DNA of 64,000 nt. It comes from Streptomyces sp. Tu 3180 (GTDB lineage: Bacteria > Actinomycetota > Actinomycetes > Streptomycetales > Streptomycetaceae). Shown here piece after piece: positions 44,087 to 53,477 of this stretch; position 1 is the first letter of the stretch, and each line of letters opens with the position of its first letter. The position numbers and the translations under genes were made by a program. The stretch is from positions 992,001 to 1,056,000 of the forward strand of contig NZ_WOXS01000002.1 of the NCBI RefSeq assembly GCF_009852415.1. The letters run 5' to 3'. Below the pieces are notes generated by a model. That model was not told where the DNA came from. It ran no database searches and saw nothing but the letters and a program-made list of their open reading frames with translations.

Positions 44087-44593
44087 ATGGAGCGGTTTCG
44101 GGCAGACGGCTTCGACGAGTTCGTGGCTGCCCGCTGGTCGGCGCTGCTCCATGTCGCGCGTCTGCTCACCGGCGGCGACCGGCAGCGGGCCGAGGACCTG
44201 GTCCAGGAGGCCCTCGTGAAGCTGTGGTTCGCCTGGCCGAAGGTCGCCGAGCAGGCTCCCGAGGCGTACGTCCGCAAGGTGCTCGTCCGGATGGCGGCCC
44301 GCTCCGCCCGGCGGCGCTGGTGGGGCGAGCGCCCGGTGGAGGAGCTGCCCGACCGGCCCGAGCCGGGCGACGTGTCCGCGGCCGTGGCGGAACGCTCGCG
44401 CCTGGAGGCCGCGCTCGCCGTGCTCTCGCCCCGGCAGCGGGTCGCGGTGGTGCTGCGCTACTACGAGGACCTGCCCGAGACCCAGGTGGCGCAGGCCCTC
44501 GGCTGCCCGGTGGGCACCGCCCGGTCCCACGCGTCGCGCGGAGTGGCGCGACTGCGGCAGCTCCTGTCCGACACCGTCAGTCCCGTGGGGTGA
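44087..44593 (+). CDS. SigE-family (ECF-type) RNA polymerase sigma factor
   Basis: 168 residues from the ATG at 44087. Region 2: FVAARWSALLHVARLLTGG and AEDLVQEALVKLWFAWPKV. Region 4: LEAALAVLSPRQRVAVVLRY, DLPETQVAQALGCPVGTARS. This is the streptomycete 'SigE family' of short ECF factors, not necessarily SigE itself. The membrane protein at 44605 follows by 11 nt and is the likely membrane-bound partner. A GTG 6 nt upstream is an alternative start. Confidence 0.9.
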   Translation: MERFRADGFDEFVAARWSALLHVARLLTGGDRQRAEDLVQEALVKLWFAWPKVAEQAPEAYVRKVLVRMAARSARRRWWGERPVEELPDRPEPGDVSAAVAERSRLEAALAVLSPRQRVAVVLRYYEDLPETQVAQALGCPVGTARSHASRGVARLRQLLSDTVSPVG

Positions 44594-44604
44594 GGGGAGA
44601 AGCG

Positions 44605-45138
44605 ATGGACGACTTCGAGCGGGAGCTGGCGCGCATGATGCGCGAGGCCCGGCAGCAGGACCCCTTCCGGCCCGAGCACCGGCGCCGCCTGTACGAGGGC
44701 GTCCGGGCCCGCCGCCGGGCCCGGACGCTGTGGCGGGCCGGCGGCTCCGCCCTCGCGGTGACCGGGCTCGGCGTCGGGCTCGCCCTGCTGCCCGGCACGG
44801 GCCCCGGGCCCGTCGACCGGCCCCTGCCGGCGACCAGCCCGACACCGCCCCCGGCCGTCGCCCCGACGCCCACCGCGTCGGTCCCGGACGCCACCGCGAG
44901 CACGTCCCGGCCGGCCACCGCCCCGCCGGCCGCGACCGCGGACGCCGGGACCACGGCCCCGGCCGGCGGCGGCACGCCGACCTCCCTCCCGGCCGGCGCC
45001 ACGGCCGCCGGGAAGGGGCGGGCGACGCCGGCCCCCACGCCTGCCGTGTCCTCCCCGCCGCCGTCTCCGTCCGCTTCTTCGGAGTCCTCGCGGGAGCCCT
45101 CCGTCGCGGCCGGCCACGAGTCGGCCGGCAGCGGTTAG
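44605..45138 (+). CDS. Membrane protein downstream of the sigma factor, putative anti-sigma partner
   Basis: 177 residues behind GAGGGGAGA. A cytosolic N-terminus of ~45 residues (MDDFERELARMMREARQQDP, RRRLYEGVRARRRARTLW), one membrane segment (AGGSALAVTGLGVGLALLPG), then ~110 extracellular residues made almost wholly of Pro, Ala, Thr, Ser and Gly. The layout suits a membrane-tethered regulator of the adjacent sigma factor, but no ZAS zinc motif is present, so the anti-sigma role is inference. Confidence 0.72.
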   Translation: MDDFERELARMMREARQQDPFRPEHRRRLYEGVRARRRARTLWRAGGSALAVTGLGVGLALLPGTGPGPVDRPLPATSPTPPPAVAPTPTASVPDATASTSRPATAPPAATADAGTTAPAGGGTPTSLPAGATAAGKGRATPAPTPAVSSPPPSPSASSESSREPSVAAGHESAGSG

Positions 45139-45269
45139 CGACCGCGCCGCCGCCTCGTCCGCGGGCCCCCGGGCCCCGGGCCGTCCACCCGACCACCGCC
45201 TCGGGCGACCTCGGCATGCCCCCTCAGGGCCCCGCCGCGCGTCCGCCGGAAAGAGACCGTGCACCCGTC

Positions 45270-46568
45270 ATGAAAACCGTCAGGCGGTCGACGCCGACCG
45301 GCCGCCGTACCCCCGCAGCGTCCGCGGACCTGGTGGCCCTGCCGCGCCGCGCACCGCTGCCCGCCCGTCACCCGGAGCCCGTCCTGGACGTGGTCGTCCC
45401 CGTGTACAACGAGGAGACCGACCTGGAGCCGTGCGTCCGCCGGCTCCACGCGCACCTGGACGAGACGTTCCCGTACCCGTTCCGGATCACCATCGCCGAC
45501 AACGCCAGCGTCGACGACACCCCGCGGATCGCCGCGCGCCTGGCGCGCGAACTGCCCGGGACGGACTGGATCCGGCTGGACGAGAAGGGACGCGGCCGGG
45601 CCCTGCACACCGCCTGGTCGCAGTCCCGGGCCCCGGTGCTGGCCTACCTGGACGTCGACCTGTCCACCGACCTCGCGGCCCTGCTGCCCCTGGTCGCCCC
45701 GCTCATCTCCGGGCACTCGGACATCGCGATCGGCACCCGGCTGGCCCGCGGCTCCCGGGTGGTGCGCGGGCCCAAGCGGGAGATCATCTCCCGCTGCTAC
45801 AACGGCCTGCTGCGCTCCACCCTCGCCGTGGGCTTCTCCGACGCGCAGTGCGGTTTCAAGGCGGTGCGGCGGGACGTCGCCGAACGGCTGCTGCCCCTGG
45901 TCGAGGACCGGGAGTGGTTCTTCGACACGGAGATGCTGGTCATAGCCGAGCGGGCCGGCCTGCGCATCCACGAGGTGCCCGTGGACTGGGTGGACGATCC
46001 CGACAGCCGGGTCGACATCCTGGCGACGGCGCTGGCGGACCTGCGCGGCATGGCCCGGCTGGGGCGCGCCCTGGCCGGCGGCCGGCTGCCGCTGACCGCG
46101 CTGCGCCGCGTCGACGCGTTCGACGAGGACCCCGAGCTGCCGCCCGGCCTGGTCCGCCAGCTGCTCCGCTTCGCCGCCGTGGGCGTGGCCAGCACGCTGT
46201 TCTACCTGCTGCTCTACACCGGGCTGCGGCCCGCGGCGGGCGCCCAGGCCGCCAACGCGCTCGCCCTGCTGATCAGCGCCGTCGCCAACACCGCGGCCAA
46301 CCGGCGGCTCACCTTCGGGGTGCGCGGCCGCCGCGGAGTGCTCCGCCACCAGCTCAAGGGCATGGCGGCCTTCCTGGTCGGCCTCGCCCTCACCAGCGGC
46401 TCCCTGGCCGTCCTGCACCGCACCGCGCCCGACGCCGACCCCCGCGTGGAACTGCTGACGCTGGTCCTCGCCAACCTCGCCGCGACCCTGCTGCGCTTCC
46501 TCCTCCTGCGGGCCTGGGTGTTCCCCGGCCACCGCTCCCGCCGTACGACAGGATCCTCCCCCTCATGA
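45270..46568 (+). CDS. GT2 (dolichol-P-mannose-synthase-like) glycosyltransferase fused to a GtrA domain
   Basis: 432 residues. GT-A domain ~40-270: DVVVPVYNEETDLEPCVRRL, ADNASVDDTPRIA, AYLDVDLSTDLAALL (DxD), GTRLARGSRVVRGPKREIIS and QCGFKAVRRDVAERLLP. The C-terminal ~130 residues hold four membrane segments of GtrA type (QLLRFAAVGVASTLFYLLLY, ANALALLISAVANTAANRR). Such fusions make polyprenyl-phosphate hexose and move it across the membrane. It overlaps the next gene by 4 bp (ATGA), so the two are translationally coupled and presumably act in sequence. Confidence 0.88.
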   Translation: MKTVRRSTPTGRRTPAASADLVALPRRAPLPARHPEPVLDVVVPVYNEETDLEPCVRRLHAHLDETFPYPFRITIADNASVDDTPRIAARLARELPGTDWIRLDEKGRGRALHTAWSQSRAPVLAYLDVDLSTDLAALLPLVAPLISGHSDIAIGTRLARGSRVVRGPKREIISRCYNGLLRSTLAVGFSDAQCGFKAVRRDVAERLLPLVEDREWFFDTEMLVIAERAGLRIHEVPVDWVDDPDSRVDILATALADLRGMARLGRALAGGRLPLTALRRVDAFDEDPELPPGLVRQLLRFAAVGVASTLFYLLLYTGLRPAAGAQAANALALLISAVANTAANRRLTFGVRGRRGVLRHQLKGMAAFLVGLALTSGSLAVLHRTAPDADPRVELLTLVLANLAATLLRFLLLRAWVFPGHRSRRTTGSSPS

Positions 46569-47839
46569 CCACCGCCGGCACCAGCCAGGCCGCCGCGACC
46601 CCGTCCCCCGGCCCCCTGCCCGACGACTCCCCTCCCGCGGCCCCGGGCCCGCGCGAGCGGCTGCGCCGCGCCGCCGTGCACTACGGACCCGTCCTCGCGA
46701 CCTACGGCGTGCTGAAGCTCGTGGGCTTCGCCGTCTTCATGTACCTGCTGGACTCGGCCGGCGACTTCCGCAAGAAGCACCCGCGCTTCGGCGGCGGCGA
46801 GCACCCCTGGGACGTGCTGGGCAGCTGGGACGGCTGGTGGTACCAGCAGATAGTCGTGCACGGCTACGACCCGGCGCTGGAACCGATCCCCGGCGCCACC
46901 GGTCTGATCACGCACAAGAGCAACTCGGCGGCGTTCTTCCCGCTCTACCCGGCGCTGATGCGCATGGTCTCGGAGATCACCGGCCTCGGCCCGTACGGCG
47001 CGGGCATGACCGTCTCGGTCCTCTTCTCGTTCGTCGCGGCGCTCGGAATCTACGCCGTCACCGCGCGGCTGGGCGGCCGCCGGGCCGGCCTCGTCGCCGT
47101 GGGGCTGTGGGCGGTGTGGCCCGGCTCCGGCGCGGAGTGGGCGGTGTACTCGGAGTCCCTGTACACGGCGCTGGCCGCCTGGGCCTGCTACGCCGTGATG
47201 ACCCGCCGCTGGCTCACCGCCGGGGTGCTGACCTTCACCGCCGGGCTCTCCCGGCCGACCGCCGTCACCCTGGTCGCCGCCCTCGCCGTCGCCGGGCTGC
47301 TCGCGGTGTGGCGCCGTCAGGAGGGCATACGCCGGCCGCTGATCGCGGTGGCGATCGCGCCGCTGGGCGTGTTCGGCTACCTGGGCTGGGTGGGGTGGCG
47401 GATGGGCGACTGGGGCGGGTACAGCAAGCTCCAGGACGGTGCGTGGGCCCACAAGTTCGACTACGGCCGGCACACCCTGGACGTGCTCACCTCCGTCCCC
47501 GTGGGCCACTCGGACTACCTCTTCGCGATGCCCTTCGAGGACATCATCGGGGTCGGGGTGGTGCTGACGGTGCCGGTGCTGACGGTGCTGCTGGCGGGTC
47601 TGCGCCCGCCCGCCGTGCTGGTCGTCTACACGGTGCTGTCCTACCTGATGGTCGTCAGCACCCAGCAGTACTTCGGCAACGTCTCCCGCTACCTGCTCCC
47701 CCTCTTCCCGCTCTTCATCCCGCCCGCCCTGGCCATGCGCCGCCTGAAGTGGCCCTCGCTGGCCGCGGTGCTGGGCACGGCGGCCCTGGCCTCCGGGTCG
47801 TACGCGGGGTACGTCCTGTTCGAACTCGGCGTGCCGTAG
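46565..47839 (+). CDS. Integral membrane mannosyltransferase-like protein (PIG-V/GT-C type)
   Basis: 424 residues with ~9-10 membrane segments. The first extracellular loop carries SWDGWWYQQIVVHGYDP, which matches the loop acidic/WD signature of GPI-mannosyltransferase-II-like (PIG-V) and related GT-C enzymes, and NSAAFFPLYPALMRM follows. It would use the polyprenyl-phosphate sugar made by the preceding gene to glycosylate an extracytoplasmic acceptor. Acceptor unknown. Confidence 0.82.
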   Translation: MTTAGTSQAAATPSPGPLPDDSPPAAPGPRERLRRAAVHYGPVLATYGVLKLVGFAVFMYLLDSAGDFRKKHPRFGGGEHPWDVLGSWDGWWYQQIVVHGYDPALEPIPGATGLITHKSNSAAFFPLYPALMRMVSEITGLGPYGAGMTVSVLFSFVAALGIYAVTARLGGRRAGLVAVGLWAVWPGSGAEWAVYSESLYTALAAWACYAVMTRRWLTAGVLTFTAGLSRPTAVTLVAALAVAGLLAVWRRQEGIRRPLIAVAIAPLGVFGYLGWVGWRMGDWGGYSKLQDGAWAHKFDYGRHTLDVLTSVPVGHSDYLFAMPFEDIIGVGVVLTVPVLTVLLAGLRPPAVLVVYTVLSYLMVVSTQQYFGNVSRYLLPLFPLFIPPALAMRRLKWPSLAAVLGTAALASGSYAGYVLFELGVP

Positions 47840-47958
47840 GCCGGGACGCGCCGGGAGGCGCCTGCCGTGGCGGCGTTCGCGTCCGCACCGGCCTCCCGGA
47901 CGTGGGAGGCCGGGAGGCCGGTGTGGAACACCCGCGCCGACGGCGCGGGTGCGGTGGG

Positions 47959-47997
47959 CCGGGGCCCGTCCGGCGGGTCGTGCCGGACGGGCCCCGG
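47959..47997 (+). terminator. Perfect 16-bp stem terminator
   Basis: CCGGGGCCCGTCCGGC (47959-47974) pairs with GCCGGACGGGCCCCGG (47982-47997), 7-nt loop. It ends the sigma/glycosyltransferase block and marks the left border of the IS-rich island. Confidence 0.82.
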
Positions 47998-47999
47998 GC

Positions 48000-48590
48000 C
48001 GTTTCTGATGGCTCTTGGATGGTGCCGCAGAGCCTGATGACGATCGCGGCAAACGGCCAGGGTGCCGCTGAAGATGCAGTCACGTCTGTCGTACCCGCCG
48101 GCCACTGCACGGTACTGCTTCCACTTGCTGACGCACCGCTCGACGGCACTGCGGCGGCGGTAGTGAGCCTTGTCGGAGGCTGGAGGACGTCCGCCGGCCC
48201 GGCCCTTTCGCCGGCGCTTCGCCTGCTGGTCATCGGGCTGGGCGAGGGCCGTCGTGATCCCCCGTCGCCGCAGACAAGCGCGGTTGCCCGAGCTGGAGCA
48301 CGCCTTGTCACCGCGAACGCGATCCGGTCGGCTGCGTGGTCGGCCCGGCCCGCGCCGCCGGATCCGCAAGCCCTCCAGCACGGGAACGAACATGGGACCA
48401 TCGCCCTGTCGGCCTGGAGAGGTCTGCCAAGTCAGCGGACGGGCCCGGTCGTCGGCCAATGGATGGACTTTGCTGGTCAGTCCGCCTCTTGAGCGTCCCA
48501 ACGCCTCACGCCCATCGCTTTCCCCACGTGAACCGCCCCGTTGCCTTCTTCTTGGCCTCGCAAGGAGGCTCCCGGCCTTCGGCCCCGGTA
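48000..48590 (-). pseudogene. IS5-family transposase, C-terminal half (decayed)
   Basis: Minus-strand frame with EALGRSRGGLTSKVHPLADD, RGDKACSSSGNRACLRRRGI, GGRPPASDKAHYRRRSAVER and CVSKWKQYRAVAGGYDRRD: the second half of an IS5-type DDE transposase (D in the drifted DKA region, E in VER). Near the end a frameshift moves the sequence into another frame, which finishes AAIVIRLCGTIQEPSET. The N-terminal half is missing here and reappears at 49985-50312 on the same strand, on the far side of the IS110 gene. Confidence 0.78.
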
Positions 48591-48779
48591 TGACTTGAGC
48601 CCCCAGTCAAGATGATCGAAAAGGTGGTGTCGCCGGTGCCGGAGGCATGGGCAGACCGCTGATCAGAGGCACGAGCGCCCATCCCTCAACCGGGCACGGC
48701 AGTCTCTTCGTAACGTGGATGCCGGCGCGCTGATGCCGCAGGTGAGGCCGGGGAGCAGGCGAGGGCGGGAGCGACGGTC

Positions 48780-49983
48780 GTGACGGACGAAGCTGACATC
48801 GGCGTCCATCCGGGGCTGGGTGTCGGCGAGGGCGAACATCACGCCGCCGCCGTCAATCGCGCTGGGAAGAAGGTGTTCGACAAGCCGCCGCCCAACAGCG
48901 AACCAAAACTGCGGGAGCTGTCCGACAAGCTCCAGGCCAAGCACGGGACCGTGCTGATGGTCGTCGACCAGCCGGCCTCCATCGGAGCCCTGCCCCTGGC
49001 AGTCGCCCGGGATGCGGGCTGCCAGGTCGCCTACGTGCCCGGCCTGACCATGCGGCGGATCGCCGGTCCTTACCCTGGTGAGGCCAAGACCGATGCCCGT
49101 GACGCGTTCGTCATCGCGGACGCTGCCAGAGCGATGCCCCACACCCTGCGGGCGGTCGATCCCGCCGATGAGACGGTCGCCGAGCTCGCGGTGATCGCGG
49201 GCTTCGACGACGACCTGGCGGGCGAGTCCACCCGGATCGCCAACCGGCTCCGCGGCCTGCTCACCCCGATCCATCCGTCGCTGGAACGGGTCCTGGGCCC
49301 ACGGATCCAGCACCCGGCCGTGCTCAGGATGCTGGAGCAGTCCGGTTCCCCGGCCCAGATCCGCAAAGCCGGAAGGCGACGACTGGTCACCCTGACACGG
49401 CCGAAGGCACCGCGGATGGCCGAACGACTGGTCGAGGACATCTTCACCGCACTCGACGAACAGACCGTCCGTCGTCCCGGGCACCGACGCGGCCGCGCTG
49501 ATCGTCCCCAGCCTCGCCAGTTCCCTCCAGTCCGTCCTTGACCAGCGCAGACTCCTCGCTGCAAGGATCGAAGAACTTCTGGAGGCCCACCCTCTCTCCC
49601 CGGTCCTGATCTCGATGCCCGGCATCGGGGTCAGGACCGCAGCCCGCATCCTCATCGACGTCGGTGACGGCAGCAGCTTCGCCACCGCCGGCCACCTCGC
49701 CGCCTACGCCGGCCTGGCACCCGTGACCAGGGACTCCGGCTCCTCCATTCGCGGTGAACACCCTTCACGACGCGGCAACAAGCAGCTCAAACGGGCCTTC
49801 TGCCTCGCCGCGTTCACCTCGCTCTCCCCACCCGAGTCCCGTGCCTACGACGACCGAGAACGCCGCGAAGGGAAACACCACGTCGCAGCCCTCGTCGCAC
49901 TCGCCCGACGCCGCATCGACGTCCTCTTCGCGATGCTCCGGGACGGCACCTTCTACCGGCCACCCACCCCGGCTACAGCTTGA
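48780..49983 (+). pseudogene. IS110-family transposase, frameshifted
   Basis: The first frame (to about 49470) has the N-terminal DEDD-type domain with VVDQPASIGALPLAVARDAG and YPGEAKTDARDAFVIADAAR. The second frame continues VPSLASSLQSVLDQRRLLAA and the Transposase_20 domain MPGIGVRTAARILIDVGDGS, AAYAGLAPVTRDSGSS and RRGNKQLKRAFCLAAF. The join needs a one-base shift near 49471 (GTCCGTCGTC). The first catalytic Asp of the usual LDVGK motif also reads Gly (GLGVGEGEHH), so the enzyme is dead twice over. Confidence 0.8.
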
Positions 49984-49984
49984 C

Positions 49985-50312
49985 GAAGCCCATAGGGGCA
50001 CCTTTTTCGACGGGCTCCGGCCGCGTGCTGGTGCGCGCGAACGACCGTGGAATCGACCGCGACGACCCAGTCCACGTCGTCCTCGTCGTCGGCCTGGGCA
50101 AGCAAGGCAGTGCAGACCTTCTTGCAAGTGCCGTCGGTGGCCCACATCCGCAGCCGGTGGTGCCCCCTTCTACGAGCCGAAGCGCCCGGACAGGTCTGTC
50201 CACGGCGCCCCGGTGCGGTGCTTGAACGCGATCGCGTCGATCACCTCCCGGTGATCACACCCCCACCCGCCCCGCCGCGGTGCCCGATCCGACAGCAATG
50301 AGCTCTTTCCAA
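49985..50312 (-). pseudogene. IS5-family transposase, N-terminal half (decayed)
   Basis: Pieces in shifted frames: HREVIDAIAFKHRTGAPWTD then LSGRFGS followed by TAG where Trp is expected, and in another frame MWATDGTCKKVCTALLAQAD then DVDWVVAVDSTVVRAHQHAA. These are the first ~110 residues of an IS5-type transposase, including the first catalytic Asp (VDST). It is interrupted after AAGARRK by the IS110 element. Confidence 0.75.
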
Positions 50313-50369
50313 CCTGACGGTGTCGGCCGCGTGTTGGACGGCGGGCCCTGCCGGCCCGGCCCACCTGCG

Positions 50370-50713
50370 GTGTGGTGACACCCGTGCTCAGCCTGCCGTC
50401 GGGTTCGGCACCGGAATCGCCACCGTGTTCCGCCGCACACGGAAGGCCACCGAGGTTCTGACCGCGCTCGCGCCCAGCCTCGCCGACGCCGTGCAACCAG
50501 AGCGCCGGCCGCCCCGTTCGCGTCCCGTTCCGCGGCCGACGGCTCAGGCGATGGCGGCGCCGGCACGACACCCCCCACACCAAGACCGCTGCGTCGGCGA
50601 ACAGGCCATGGCCGCTCCCAAGCCGACGCCTGCTGCGGAAATTCCGCTGCAGCACCAATCACATCACCGACATCGTGAAGACCGTTCTCGTTCTTCACCA
50701 CGCGTCAGCGTGA
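50370..50713 (+). pseudogene. Remnant of a second IS5-like transposase
   Basis: Seen in frame 1: GDTRAQPAVGFGTGIATVFR then RTRKATEVLTALAPSLADAV. In another frame, ending at a TGA (50711-50713): RRLLRKFRCSTNHITDIVKT then VLVLHHASA. These are the DNA-binding start and the terminal helix of one transposase, with most of the catalytic core between them deleted. Confidence 0.65.
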
Positions 50714-50894
50714 GGTGGGAAAGCGCTCAGTAATACGGACCCGCTCTGCATACCCGGCGCCGAGGCTGCTGCAACTGAGTCCCCGGCGTCGACGACTCCC
50801 CGTGTCGCGCCACCGCGATAGAGCCGAGTGGCATCCCGTCGGTGGACGACAGAGACTGGAGCGTGATGGTTCCGTGAGTGCTCGAGGAGCTTGC

Positions 50895-53477
50895 ATGCTG
50901 GAGAAGCCTGCCGAGTCCCTGACGGCCGTGCCGGACGAATCTGGAGTATCCAAACACAGGACGCACGGTCTGTCAAAAGGAAACAGCCCGTCGACAGACA
51001 CGGAAAGGAACCTCGCCGAGGTACTCGCCGGCGTCGTGTGCGTCGAGCAGGTGTCGGTCGACAGTAATTTCTTCGACGACCTCGGGGCCAACTCTTTGGT
51101 GATGACGCAATTCTGCGCACGCGTCAGGAAGCGGGCGGATCTACCGCCGGTATCGATAAAGGACATTTACCGTCACCCGACGATCCGCAGCCTGGCGACG
51201 GCGGTCACCGATACCGGTACCGACGCCGGAACCGGTATCGCTGCCGCACCCGCGCCTGCCAGCTCGCGGGCCCCGGCACCCCCGGAGGCTGTGAATCCGG
51301 CCGGCACACTGCAGTACACCCTCTGCGGAGCGCTGCAGTTCCTGCTCTTCCTGGGATACTCCTTCCTCGCCGCGGTCATCACCGCACGTGGTTATGCATG
51401 GGTATCCGCCGGATCGAACGTGACGGACATTTACCTGCGATCGGTCGCCTTCGGCGGCGTCGGATTCATCGGTATGTGCACTTTCCCGATCGTGGCCAAG
51501 TGGATCCTTGTCGGCCGATGGAAAGAGCGTGATTTTCCGGTCTGGGGTCTGACTTATCTGCGCTTCTGGACCGTCAAGGTGCTGCTCCACGCCAACCCGA
51601 TGGTCTTCCTCGTCGGGAACCCCCTGTACGTGCTCTACCTACGGGCACTCGGTGCGCGCATCGGCGCGGGGGTCACGATCCTCTCGCGCAACGTTCCGGT
51701 CTGCACCGACCTGCTCACGATCGGTGCCGGCACAATGATCCGCAAGGATTCGTTCTTCCTCTGCTACCGGGCGCACGCCGGCCGCATTCAGACGGGCCCG
51801 GTCACCCTTGGCCGGAATGTGTTCGTCGGTGAGAAGACCGTGCTCGACATCGCCACGTCGATGGGCGACGGGGCGCAGCTCGGTCATACGTCATCACTGC
51901 ACAACGGCCAGGTGGTCCCCCGTGACCAGCGGTGGCACGGATCTCCGGCGCAGCGCACGGAGCTCGACTACGTGCGGGTCCCGCCCGCCAGGTGCGGCAC
52001 TTTGCGCCGGTTCGGATTCGGCCTCGCCACGGTGGGTCAGCTGTTCTTGCTCTTCGTGCCGTTGGCCGTCGGGGGCCTGTACATGCTGTCGGCGGAACTC
52101 CCGGCGCTGAACGACCGGCTGGAACCGGGCACGGCAGGGCCTGTGTCGCCCGAGCTCTGTGTCAATGCGCTGATCGTTTCCTGCGTTCTGTTCTTCGGCT
52201 TCGTCGTCGTGGCCGTCGCCGTTCTGTTCACTGCGCCGCGCCTGCTGAATCTGGTCGTCAAGCCGGGCAAGGTGTATCCGCTGTACGGCTTCCACTACTC
52301 GACGCATCGGGCGATCGCACGCATCACCAACGTGAAGTTCTTCACGTGGCTCTTCGGTGACAGCTCCTACATCGTCCACTATCTGCGCGGCCTCGGATAC
52401 GACCTGTCCCGAGTGGAGCAGACCGGGTCCAACTTCGGCACGGAGGTGAAGCACGAGACCCCGTATCTGTGCTCCGTCGGCAACGGCACGATGATCGCCG
52501 ACGGCCTGTCGATCGTCAATGTCGACTTTTCGGGCACGTCTTTCCGGGTGTCCCGTGCGTCGATCGGACGGCACAACTTCCTCGGGAACAACATCGTGTA
52601 TCCGTCCGGGGCGAAGACGGGCGACAACTGTCTTCTCGCGACGAAGGTGATGGTCCCGCTCGATGGCGAGGTACGCGAGGGTGTGGGTCTGCTCGGCTCG
52701 CCGTGCTTCGAGATCCCCCGGTCGGTGGAGCGCGACTCGCGGTTCGACCATATGCGGACCGGGGCCGAGTTGCGCCGGAATCTCGCTGCCAAGAACCGCT
52801 TCAACATCCGGTCGATGGTCCTCTTCCTGCTCGTACGGTGGTTCTTCTTCTTCGTCCTCACGGTGCTCGCCCTCGCGGATGTCGAACTGTACGGCTCCTT
52901 CGGACACGTGGCGATCGCGGCGTTCCTGGTGCTCACCCTGGCGTTCACCCCCCTCTATTTCGTACTGGTGGAGCGTGCCGTCGTGGCCTTCCGCGGGCTG
53001 CGGCCGCAGTTGTGCTCCATCTACGACCCGTACTTCTGGTGGCACGAGCGTCTGTGGAAGGTTCCTGACGAGTACCTCAACATCTTCAACGGCACCCCTT
53101 TCAAGAACGTGATCTGGCGGCTCCTCGGTGTCCGTCTCGGCAGCAGGGTCTTCGACGACGGCTGCTATCTGACGGAGCGGATGCTCACCACCATCGGGAA
53201 CGACTGCACCCTCAATGCGGGGAGCAAGATCCAATGCCACTCGCAGGAGGACGGCACCTTCAAGTCCGACCGCAGCACGATCGGGGACGGATGCACCATG
53301 GGCGTCGGCTCCCACGTCCACTACGGAGTGACGATGGGTGACGGATCGGTACTCGCACCCGACTCCTTCCTCATGAAGGGCGAGGAAGTCCCGCAGCGCG
53401 CGCGGTGGGGTGGAAACCCGGCCACGGAGATGAGCGACGCCTCCGGCCGGCCGCCGGCACCGGCGCGGCGGGGGTAG
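50895..53477 (+). CDS. Stand-alone Pls-type carrier/transmembrane/C1-C2-C3 synthetase lacking an adenylation domain
   Basis: 860 residues from an ATG with GAGGAG 5 nt upstream. Carrier domain ~35-115 with the phosphopantetheine Ser67 in DDLGANSLVM. Three pairs of membrane segments follow (~135-205, ~385-455, ~640-700), each followed by a left-handed beta-helix-like domain: GARIGAGVTILSRNV, NGTMIADGLSIVNVD with GRHNFLGNNIVYPSG, and IGNDCTLNAGSKIQ with IGDGCTMGVGSHVHYG. This is the T-TM-C1-TM-C2-TM-C3 half of poly-epsilon-lysine synthetase (NRPS terminal-domain family), where the three C domains form isopeptide bonds. The usual N-terminal A domain is absent; the NRPS encoded next could load it in trans. 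GC content is visibly lower than in the flanks. Confidence 0.85.
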   Translation: MLEKPAESLTAVPDESGVSKHRTHGLSKGNSPSTDTERNLAEVLAGVVCVEQVSVDSNFFDDLGANSLVMTQFCARVRKRADLPPVSIKDIYRHPTIRSLATAVTDTGTDAGTGIAAAPAPASSRAPAPPEAVNPAGTLQYTLCGALQFLLFLGYSFLAAVITARGYAWVSAGSNVTDIYLRSVAFGGVGFIGMCTFPIVAKWILVGRWKERDFPVWGLTYLRFWTVKVLLHANPMVFLVGNPLYVLYLRALGARIGAGVTILSRNVPVCTDLLTIGAGTMIRKDSFFLCYRAHAGRIQTGPVTLGRNVFVGEKTVLDIATSMGDGAQLGHTSSLHNGQVVPRDQRWHGSPAQRTELDYVRVPPARCGTLRRFGFGLATVGQLFLLFVPLAVGGLYMLSAELPALNDRLEPGTAGPVSPELCVNALIVSCVLFFGFVVVAVAVLFTAPRLLNLVVKPGKVYPLYGFHYSTHRAIARITNVKFFTWLFGDSSYIVHYLRGLGYDLSRVEQTGSNFGTEVKHETPYLCSVGNGTMIADGLSIVNVDFSGTSFRVSRASIGRHNFLGNNIVYPSGAKTGDNCLLATKVMVPLDGEVREGVGLLGSPCFEIPRSVERDSRFDHMRTGAELRRNLAAKNRFNIRSMVLFLLVRWFFFFVLTVLALADVELYGSFGHVAIAAFLVLTLAFTPLYFVLVERAVVAFRGLRPQLCSIYDPYFWWHERLWKVPDEYLNIFNGTPFKNVIWRLLGVRLGSRVFDDGCYLTERMLTTIGNDCTLNAGSKIQCHSQEDGTFKSDRSTIGDGCTMGVGSHVHYGVTMGDGSVLAPDSFLMKGEEVPQRARWGGNPATEMSDASGRPPAPARRG

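Larger units (their letters stand above)
48000..50312 (-). mobile_element. IS5-family element interrupted by an IS110-family element
   Basis: The two halves of an IS5 transposase lie in the right order on the minus strand (N-terminal half 50312-49985, C-terminal half 48590-48000), with a plus-strand IS110-type transposase between them. Nested insertion explains this best. The exact ends of the inner element are not visible because IS110 elements lack terminal inverted repeats and usually make no target duplication. Confidence 0.65.

Noticed and set aside
48780..49541. IS110 N-terminal frame as a functional short transposase
   Set aside because: It lacks the C-terminal Transposase_20 domain (in another frame) and the first catalytic Asp is Gly, so it is a pseudogene fragment.
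50155..50345. Novel small genes suggested by short open frames near 50.2 kb
   Set aside because: The translations are pieces of an IS5-type transposase in broken frames.
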